A program made the translations under genes and the position numbers. A model generated the notes under the pieces. The model was not told the origin of the DNA. It searched no databases and was given only the letters and a program-made list of their open reading frames with translations. Below, piece after piece: positions 58,691 through 64,000 of a stretch of 64,000 nucleotides of DNA. The stretch lies in contig NZ_JAKTNU010000005.1 of assembly GCF_022760955.1 (NCBI RefSeq), forward strand, positions 2,431 to 66,430, read 5' to 3'. The DNA is from Thermus neutrinimicus. GTDB lineage: Bacteria; Deinococcota; Deinococci; Deinococcales; Thermaceae. Positions within the stretch are counted from its first letter, which is position 1. Every line of letters begins with the position of its first letter.

Positions 58691-60241
58691 TCACCTCTTC
58701 CCGAACTTGGGCACGTGGGGGGACCTCAGGGGAAGCCCCACGGCCTTGAGGTCGGTGTAGAACTCCAGGGCGTATAGGCCACCTTCCCGCCTCTCCCCGC
58801 TGGCCTTCACCCCGCCAAAGGGGGTGGGCAGGTGGCGCACGTTATGGCTATTGAGGTATACGAGGCCCGCCTCTAGCTCCAAGGCCAGGCGGTGGGCCCT
58901 TTCCAGGTCCTTGGTGAACACGTAGGCGGCAAGCCCATACCGGGTGTCGTTGGCCTTCCTGAGAGCTTCCTCCTCGTCCTTGAAGGGGATGGCCACCAGG
59001 ACGGGCCCGAAGATCTCCTCCTGGGCGATTTTCATGTGGTTCTCCCCCACGAAGAGGGTGGGCAAAAGGTAGTTCCCCTGGGAAAGATCCTCCCCGCGGA
59101 AGGAGGTGGTGGCCCTCTTCCCGCCCACCAGAAGCCTCGCCCCCTCCTCGAGGCCCGCTTCCACATACCCCAAGACCCTCTCCAGGTGCTCGGGGTGGAT
59201 GAGGGGGCCCACCTCGGTCTCGGGGTCCAGGGGATGGCCCACCCGGATGGCCCGGGCCCTTTCCGCCACCCTCTCCACAAAAGTCTCAAAGATGGCTTCC
59301 TCCACCAGGAGGCGGGAGCTCGCCGTGCACCGCTCCCCGTTGAAGGAGTAGATCTGGAAGACCACCGCGTCCAAAGCCCTTTCCAGATCCGCATCGGCAA
59401 AGACCAAGGCCGGGCTTTTCCCGCCAAGCTCCAAGGAGAGCCGCTTGAGGTGGCGGGCAGCGTTTTGCATGACGATCTTCCCGGTCTCCGTCTCCCCGGT
59501 GAGGGTGATGAGGGGAACGAGGGGATGGGCCACCAAGGCGGCCCCCGCCTCCTCGCCGTAGCCCTGGACCAGGTTGAAGACCCCAGGAGGAAGGTCAGCC
59601 TCCTGCACGATCTCCGCCAGCTTGCTGGCGGTTAAGGGGCTCCACTCCGCGGGTTTCAGCACCACCGTGTCCCCAAAGGCCAGGGCCGGGGCGATGCGCC
59701 AGGTGGAGAGCATCAAGGGGGCGTTCCAGGGGGTGATGATGCCCACCGGCCCCGCCGGAACCCTCAGGCTGTAGTAGAGCCAGTCCTGGTCCACGGGGAA
59801 GGTGCGGTCCTCCATGGCGTGCTCGGCGTACTCGGCGTAGAAGGCAAAGTTCTCCGCAGACCGGGCCACCTGGGCCTTCACGATCCGGAGCACCTGCCCA
59901 GCATCCAAGGCCTCCACCACCGCCAGCTCATCCGCGTGCTTTTCCAAAAGCTCGGCGATCCTCAGGAGGTAGCGCTTCCTCTCCCGGGCTGGGGTGCGGC
60001 TCCACCGCTGGAAGGCCTCGTGGGCGGCCTTGGCCGCCCGGTCCACCTCCCTTTCCCCACCCCGGGCCGCATGGGAGAGCACCTCGTTGGTGGAAGGGTC
60101 CAAGGTGGGAAAGACCTCCCCGCTTTCCGAGGGGCGGAACTCCCCGCCGATGAGGTGGAGGGCCGTCCACCCCTTTAGGGCCTTCCGAATAGCCTCAATC
60201 CTTTCCCAGGGAATCCCCGCCACCTGGTCCTGGTACCTCAT
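58691..60241 (-). CDS. hpaE: 5-Carboxymethyl-2-hydroxymuconate semialdehyde dehydrogenase
   Basis: 516 residues, aldehyde dehydrogenase superfamily: PAGPVGIITPWNAPLMLSTWRIAPALAFGDTVVLKPAEWSPLTASKL, catalytic Glu in LELGGKSPALVFADAD and catalytic Cys in NGERCTASSRLLVEE, NSHNVRHLPTPFGGVKASGERREGG near the end. Oxidises the ring-cleavage semialdehyde with NAD. It overlaps the FAH-family gene by 4 bases. Confidence 0.92.
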   Translation of the reverse strand: MRYQDQVAGIPWERIEAIRKALKGWTALHLIGGEFRPSESGEVFPTLDPSTNEVLSHAARGGEREVDRAAKAAHEAFQRWSRTPARERKRYLLRIAELLEKHADELAVVEALDAGQVLRIVKAQVARSAENFAFYAEYAEHAMEDRTFPVDQDWLYYSLRVPAGPVGIITPWNAPLMLSTWRIAPALAFGDTVVLKPAEWSPLTASKLAEIVQEADLPPGVFNLVQGYGEEAGAALVAHPLVPLITLTGETETGKIVMQNAARHLKRLSLELGGKSPALVFADADLERALDAVVFQIYSFNGERCTASSRLLVEEAIFETFVERVAERARAIRVGHPLDPETEVGPLIHPEHLERVLGYVEAGLEEGARLLVGGKRATTSFRGEDLSQGNYLLPTLFVGENHMKIAQEEIFGPVLVAIPFKDEEEALRKANDTRYGLAAYVFTKDLERAHRLALELEAGLVYLNSHNVRHLPTPFGGVKASGERREGGLYALEFYTDLKAVGLPLRSPHVPKFGKR

Positions 60242-60978
60242 GCCTCCTCCTCTATGGGGTTTTCCAGGGCGCCAAGCCCTTCGATCTCCAGCCGCATGAC
60301 ATCCCCAGGGAGCACCCGGCTTATGCCCTTGGGCGTCCCGGTGAGGATGACGTCGTAGGGCTCCAGGGTCATGAACTCGGATATGTATTCCAAAAGCTCG
60401 GCCACGGAGTAGAGCATCCTCGAGGTGTGCCCCTCCTGGCGAAGCTCCCCGTTCACATAGGCCCTTAGGGTGAGGTTCTGGGGGTCCTGCACCTCCCCCA
60501 CCACCAGAAAGGGCCCAAGGGGGCCGAAGGTGTCCCGTCCCTTGGCCCGGATGGGAGGGCGGAAGGTGTTGGAAACATAGTCCCGCACCACCAGGTCGTT
60601 GGCGATGGTGTATCCCAGGACGTAGTCCAGGGCGTCCTTGGCCTTCACCCTGCGCATGGGCCGGCCCACCACCGCCGCCAGCTCCACCTCATAGTGCATG
60701 TACTCCGCCCCCTTTGGGTAACGCACCACCCCCTTGTGGGGGAGAAGGCTACTATTGGGTTTCCAGAAAAGGGCCGGCTCCTCGGGGCGGGAAAGGCCCA
60801 GCTCCTCGGCGTGGTCCGCATAGTTTAGGGCCACCCCTATCACCTTTCCCGGGGTGAAGGGAAGGAGCCAGGCCACCTCTTCGGGATCGTGGGCCTCCCC
60901 CGCCTCATCCAGGAGGACCCCATCCCTATAAACCCCGTGATGGAGCCTTCCCCTAGCCAGGAAACGGCAGAGCTTCAT
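60238..60978 (-). CDS. hpaG: Fumarylacetoacetate hydrolase family protein (HpaG-like isomerase/decarboxylase)
   Basis: 246 residues from the ATG at 60978. FAH fold: VIGVALNYADHAEELG, the metal-binding EYMHYEVELAAVVG, GYTIANDLVVRDYVSN, ILTGTPKGISRVLPGDVMRLEIEGLG. In this pathway such proteins decarboxylate and isomerise 5-oxopent-3-ene-1,2,5-tricarboxylate. The usual enzyme is a duplicated chain; this single-domain form must do both steps or have a partner. Confidence 0.85.
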   Translation of the reverse strand: MKLCRFLARGRLHHGVYRDGVLLDEAGEAHDPEEVAWLLPFTPGKVIGVALNYADHAEELGLSRPEEPALFWKPNSSLLPHKGVVRYPKGAEYMHYEVELAAVVGRPMRRVKAKDALDYVLGYTIANDLVVRDYVSNTFRPPIRAKGRDTFGPLGPFLVVGEVQDPQNLTLRAYVNGELRQEGHTSRMLYSVAELLEYISEFMTLEPYDVILTGTPKGISRVLPGDVMRLEIEGLGALENPIEEEA

Positions 60979-61865
60979 GCCTCCTCCCCGATCAGGCGGT
61001 AGCGCCGGGCCATGGCCCTCAGCCTTTCCTCCACCTCGGGGGTGGCGGGCCCCAAGGGGAGGCGCCACTCCTTCTCCAAAAGGCCCATCCAGGACAGGAC
61101 GGTTTTCAAGGGGATGGGGTTGGTGTCCCAGAAGATGGCCTCGTTGGCCTCGAGGAGGTGGTAGTGGAGCTCCCTAGCCCCCCGGAAATCCCCTGCCAGG
61201 GCCAGCTCCGTCAGCCTGGCCACCTCCTTGGGAAGCCAGTTGGCGGTGGCGGCGATGGTCCCAACCGCCCCCAGGCTCATCATGGGCAGGGTGAGGCTTT
61301 CCAAGCCGCAGAACACCAGGAAGTCCTCTCCCACCTCTTGGAAGAGCTGGGAGAGGTACTCCAGGTCCTTGGAGGAGTGCTTGAGCCCCACGATGTTGGG
61401 AAAGTCCCGCCGGAGGCGGGCCACGGTCCTGGGGGCGATCTCCACCCCCGCCCGGCCCGGGATGTTGTAGATGAGGATGGGAAAGTCGGGCACCGCCTTG
61501 GCCACCTCGGCGAAGTAGCGGTAAAGCCCTTCCTGGTTGGGCTTCAGGTAGTAGGGAACGATGACCATGGCCCCCTGGGCCCCTGCCTCCTTGGCGAAGC
61601 GGGTGAGCTCGAGGGTTTCCTCGAGCCGGAGGGCCCCGGTGCCGGGGATGACGGGAACCCGGCCCGCCGCCTGCTCCAGGGCCACCTCCATCACCCGCTT
61701 CCTCTCCTCCAGGGTCTGGGTGCCGGGTTCGCCCGTGGTGCCCCCCACGCTGAGGCCGTGGGAGCCCCCTTGGATCACCCGCTCCACCAAGCCCCGAAGG
61801 GCCTCCTCGTCGATATGGCCTCGCCGAAAGGGTGTGGGTAAGGGAGGAATGGACCCGCGGAACAT
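60975..61865 (-). CDS. DapA-family (N-acetylneuraminate lyase/dihydrodipicolinate synthase-like) aldolase
   Basis: 296 residues from the ATG at 61865 (ggaggaaaggag upstream). Class I aldolase barrel: GSIPPLPTPFRRGHIDEEALRGLV, GTTGEPGTQTLEERKRVM, Tyr in LIYNIPGRAG and Schiff-base Lys in VGLKHSSKDLEYL. First gene of the Hpa operon, overlapping the FAH gene by 4 bases. Thermus makes lysine by the aminoadipate route, so dihydrodipicolinate synthesis is unlikely; a pyruvate aldolase in the Hpa pathway (replacing HpaI) is the better guess. Confidence 0.83.
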   Translation of the reverse strand: MFRGSIPPLPTPFRRGHIDEEALRGLVERVIQGGSHGLSVGGTTGEPGTQTLEERKRVMEVALEQAAGRVPVIPGTGALRLEETLELTRFAKEAGAQGAMVIVPYYLKPNQEGLYRYFAEVAKAVPDFPILIYNIPGRAGVEIAPRTVARLRRDFPNIVGLKHSSKDLEYLSQLFQEVGEDFLVFCGLESLTLPMMSLGAVGTIAATANWLPKEVARLTELALAGDFRGARELHYHLLEANEAIFWDTNPIPLKTVLSWMGLLEKEWRLPLGPATPEVEERLRAMARRYRLIGEEA

Positions 61866-62009
61866 GCTGCTCCTTTCCTCCCCCAGGATGGCCGTCCCAG
61901 CCCTGGAGGGCAACTGTAGATAGCACAAGATTATGCAGAGAATTGTCCTTACATACAAAAGGCCCTCCCTTGTAGCCGGGCCTAACGGGGTGTATTGTGC
62001 AACAGAACA
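61866..62009. promoter_or_regulatory. Divergent control region, Hpa operon and PucR-type regulator
   Basis: AT-rich for this genome. Plus strand: -35 TTGTAG (61970-61975) and -10 TATTGT (61993-61998), spacer 17, for the regulator. Minus strand: -10 TAATCT (61928-61933), with a weak TTGTAT -35, for the Hpa operon. GCACAA (61923-61928) and TTGTGC (61995-62000) mirror each other over the region, each touching a -10, and may be regulator sites. Confidence 0.5.
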
Positions 62010-63386
62010 ATGGCCATGCCCGAGTTTAGCTCCACCTCCATCTCCTTCCTCCGCCTGGCCCAGGACCTGGGCCTCGAGGTCCTGGTCCCTTCCCATAGGC
62101 CGGTCCTCTACCTGTTGGAAGAGGCCAAGCCCCTTCTGCCCCTGGAGGGGGCCCTTCTCCTCTCCCGCCCCGAGGGAAGCCTCTGGCGCTACCGCACCGC
62201 CAGCGGCTTCCTCCTTCCCGACCCGGATGCGGAACTCCTGGAGTATGCCCGGAAGGAGGGCCTGGGGGTGGGGGTCTACCCCCCTTGGCTGAAGCGGGAG
62301 GAGCTGGCCAAGGCGGTGGCCCTGCGCCTCTTCCACCTGGGTTCCGGCCTGGGGATGGCCGGGCTTTTGGACCTGCTGATGAGGCTTCCGGAAAGGCCCT
62401 TCCTGGAAGTCCTCTACCAGGCCACGGGGCTGGCCCTGGCCCGGGTAGCCCCATGGGGGGAGGTGTTGGGATTTGCCGGCCTTGTGCCTCCCCAGCACCC
62501 CAAGGAGCCCGGGGAAGGCCGGGGATGGCTTTCCCTGGAGGCAGGGGAGGGTGTTCTGGTGGCCTACGGGGAGGAGGAGGGCTTGCGGCAAGCCCGGGGC
62601 CTCCTCGAGGTGGCCGCCCGCCTCCTCCGGGTCAGGGCCCTGGAGCGCTCCTTGGAGAGAATGCAGGAGGAATCCCTGGGCGGGGCCCTCCTGGATGGCC
62701 TCATCCTGGGGGAATCGGAGCCCGACCGGCTCTTCGCCTTCGGCTTCACCGAGGGGGTGGAATGGGTCCTGGCCCTGGTGGAACCCAAGGCGGTGCCGGG
62801 CCGCCACCGGCTGGCGGAGGAGCAAAGGAGGGAGGCCACCCTGGAACTGAGGCGCCGGGCCGGCACCTTCCTGGACCGGCTGGGGGTGCCCTACCTCCTC
62901 ACCACCCGGGGAAACCGCCTGGCGGCCATGTGGCAGGTGCACAACCCCAGAAGAGAGGCGCAAAGCCTCCTGGCCGCCCTGCCCCCGGGGAGCCGCCTGG
63001 GGTATTCCGCGGTCCACGCCGCTGGCGAGGAGGTGCAAAACGCTTACCGCGAGGCCCTCATCGCCCTCAAGGCGGCCCGGGCTGGTGAGGCCCTTTCCTT
63101 TAGCGGCCTGGACCCCGTGGCCTTCGTGCTCCTCCAGCAGTCCCCCGAGGACCTCAAGGCCCTGGTGGAGCGCTACCTACCCCTGCCCCCAAAGCTCCTG
63201 AAGACCCTCGAGGTGTACATGGCCACGGGCAGCGTGGAGGAGGCGGCCTCTTCCCTCCACATCCACCCCAACACCCTGCGCTACCGCCTCAAACGCATAG
63301 AAGCCGCCCTGGGTTCCCTGTCCCGCCCCGAGGTCCTGGCCCAGGTCCACCTGGCCCTCAGGGCCCGAGACCTCCTCATGGGGTAA
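62010..63386 (+). CDS. PucR-family transcription regulator
   Basis: 458 residues from the ATG at 62010 (456 from 62016). The N-terminal PucR-type sensor domain (FLRLAQDLGLEVLVPSHRPVLY) is followed by a GAF-like middle part and the C-terminal PucR helix-turn-helix, VYMATGSVEEAASSLHIHPN with TLRYRLKRIEAALG. Divergent from the Hpa operon and so its likely regulator, probably sensing hydroxyphenylacetate or a catabolite. The PaaR-like operator at 55741 would be a separate layer of control. Confidence 0.85.
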   Translation: MAMPEFSSTSISFLRLAQDLGLEVLVPSHRPVLYLLEEAKPLLPLEGALLLSRPEGSLWRYRTASGFLLPDPDAELLEYARKEGLGVGVYPPWLKREELAKAVALRLFHLGSGLGMAGLLDLLMRLPERPFLEVLYQATGLALARVAPWGEVLGFAGLVPPQHPKEPGEGRGWLSLEAGEGVLVAYGEEEGLRQARGLLEVAARLLRVRALERSLERMQEESLGGALLDGLILGESEPDRLFAFGFTEGVEWVLALVEPKAVPGRHRLAEEQRREATLELRRRAGTFLDRLGVPYLLTTRGNRLAAMWQVHNPRREAQSLLAALPPGSRLGYSAVHAAGEEVQNAYREALIALKAARAGEALSFSGLDPVAFVLLQQSPEDLKALVERYLPLPPKLLKTLEVYMATGSVEEAASSLHIHPNTLRYRLKRIEAALGSLSRPEVLAQVHLALRARDLLMG

Positions 63387-63389
63387 AAT
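63384..63389 (+). promoter_or_regulatory. -10 hexamer of a leaderless promoter
   Basis: TAAAAT, beginning with the TAA stop of the PucR gene, lies exactly six bases before the ATG at 63396. No ribosome binding site is present. Confidence 0.5.
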
Positions 63390-63395
63390 CCCCTT

Positions 63396-63827
63396 ATGCG
63401 ACAGCCCAGGGTGGTTCTCCTGGTCCTCCTGCTCCTGGGTGGGGTGGGCTTGGCCCAGACCCTCCTGGAGGCCACCGCGGTGGTGGCCCTGGCCTCCAGC
63501 CTGGACCCGGCGGTGCGCCTACCCGCGGGAAGCTATCGGGCCAAAAACCCTGACCCCCTGCTCCTCCGCTTCCCCGAGGCCAAGGGGTATGCCCTCGAGG
63601 CCTTCGTGGCCAAAGGCATCGCCAGCAGGCTCCACGCCGCCTTCGTCCAGCAGGTGCTCACCAGCTTCGCCGCCGCGGGCTACTTCGTGGAAAAGCAGGA
63701 GGAAAGGACCGTGGACGGGGAGGTGCGAAGCCTTTACCTCCTCAAGGATAGCCTAGGCCGGTCCGCCATCCTCCTGGTGGTGCGCAAGGAGGAGGAGCTG
63801 GTCTACGGGTTCGGGAAAGGGCGCTGA
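63396..63827 (+). CDS. Small secreted protein of unknown function
   Basis: 143 residues. Signal peptide (RVVLLVLLLLGGVGLAQ), then LPAGSYRAKNPDPLLLRFPEAKGYALEAFVAKGIASRLHA and an alpha/beta part with FAAAGYFVEKQEERTVDGEVRSLYLL. No family recognised. It probably starts from a leaderless transcript and is convergent with the gene at the right edge. Confidence 0.72.
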   Translation: MRQPRVVLLVLLLLGGVGLAQTLLEATAVVALASSLDPAVRLPAGSYRAKNPDPLLLRFPEAKGYALEAFVAKGIASRLHAAFVQQVLTSFAAAGYFVEKQEERTVDGEVRSLYLLKDSLGRSAILLVVRKEEELVYGFGKGR

Positions 63828-63831
63828 AGCC

Positions 63832-64000
63832 CTAGAACTCCCCCCGCCAAGCCACCCAATAGCGCCATATTCCTTCCCCACCCGCCATGCTCAGGCCGAA
63901 CCCCTCCAGCTCCAGGCCCACCCCCCACCCTAAGCCCTCCCGGTAGTTAAGCTGGAGCCAGTAATACGCACCCTCGCTCCCTCCCACCCAGCGCACACCC
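63832..64000 (-). CDS. C-terminal end of a beta-rich protein (partial)
   Basis: The last 55 codons of a minus-strand gene whose start lies beyond the window; stop at 63832-63834. The sequence alternates aromatic and small/polar residues (GAYYWLQLNYREGLGWGVGL, then IWRYWVAWRGEF) like transmembrane or fibrous beta strands, with an aromatic end. It may be an outer-membrane or secreted beta-barrel-type protein. Family not recognised. Confidence 0.55.
   Translation of the reverse strand, partial: GVRWVGGSEGAYYWLQLNYREGLGWGVGLELEGFGLSMAGGEGIWRYWVAWRGEF

Noticed and set aside
61866-63038. Extended 687-codon minus-strand frame before the DapA-family gene
   Set aside because: It is antisense to the PucR-type regulator and only the part from 61865 resembles a real protein.
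1-64000. tRNA, rRNA, CRISPR arrays, intact insertion sequences, phage genes
   Set aside because: None of the characteristic structures, repeats or proteins were seen in any intergenic stretch or frame.

Overview
The window is about 64 kb of high-G+C DNA with tightly packed, often overlapping genes and many start codons preceded by a -10 hexamer instead of a ribosome binding site. This style, together with the 4-hydroxyphenylacetate (Hpa) operon, an operator matching the Thermus PaaR consensus, a cobinamide-to-cobalamin gene set and Thermus-like protein sequences, points to a member of the genus Thermus (Deinococcota). No rRNA, tRNA, CRISPR array or intact insertion sequence was seen.

Layout. 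1-3672: the end of metE, then the two class I ribonucleotide reductase subunits. 3669-5327: a frameshifted aquaporin gene and a cytoplasmic BtuF-like protein. 5388-8697 (minus): an ECF sigma / anti-sigma operon with two exported ferritin-like proteins and an exported CHRD protein. 9197-15909: late cobalamin assembly (CobD/CobC-type aminotransferase, a CobQ-CobU fusion, CobO, CobS, CobT, a ribazole-phosphate phosphatase-like protein, CbiB). 16226-19121: a secreted GH13 amylase/neopullulanase with a LacI-type operator, and a glutamine amidotransferase-like hydrolase. 19227-27188: a cell-envelope redox/signalling island with two two-component systems, a DUF5666-like lipoprotein, a YceI protein and a pentaheme cytochrome c; several promoters carry direct repeats with an 11-bp period.

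27194-32240: a group IV PLP decarboxylase, a serine beta-lactamase-like hydrolase, a GntR regulator, AnmK and NagA (cell-wall amino-sugar recycling). This area holds scars of deleted ABC transporter genes (a MalG-type tail and two DppC-type tails) and a methyltransferase beheaded at its SAM motif. 32983-42614: an SDR enzyme, a Tat-exported cyclase/formamidase-like protein, an AhpD-like protein, a taurine/nitrate-type ABC transporter, a DctPQM TRAP transporter, PxpA, and a TAXI binding protein of visibly lower G+C. 42715-45318: pyruvate phosphate dikinase. 45642-48741: a second copy of the cobalamin aminotransferase and the CobQ-CobU fusion.

48793-61865 (minus) reads as one operon of 13 genes, from a DapA-family aldolase through the Hpa meta-cleavage enzymes and a Liv-type ABC transporter to PaaI, PaaK and a thioesterase. 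It imports and degrades phenylacetate-type acids, has an internal promoter under a PaaR-like operator, and faces a divergent PucR-type regulator. The window ends in a small secreted protein and the C-terminus of a beta-rich protein.
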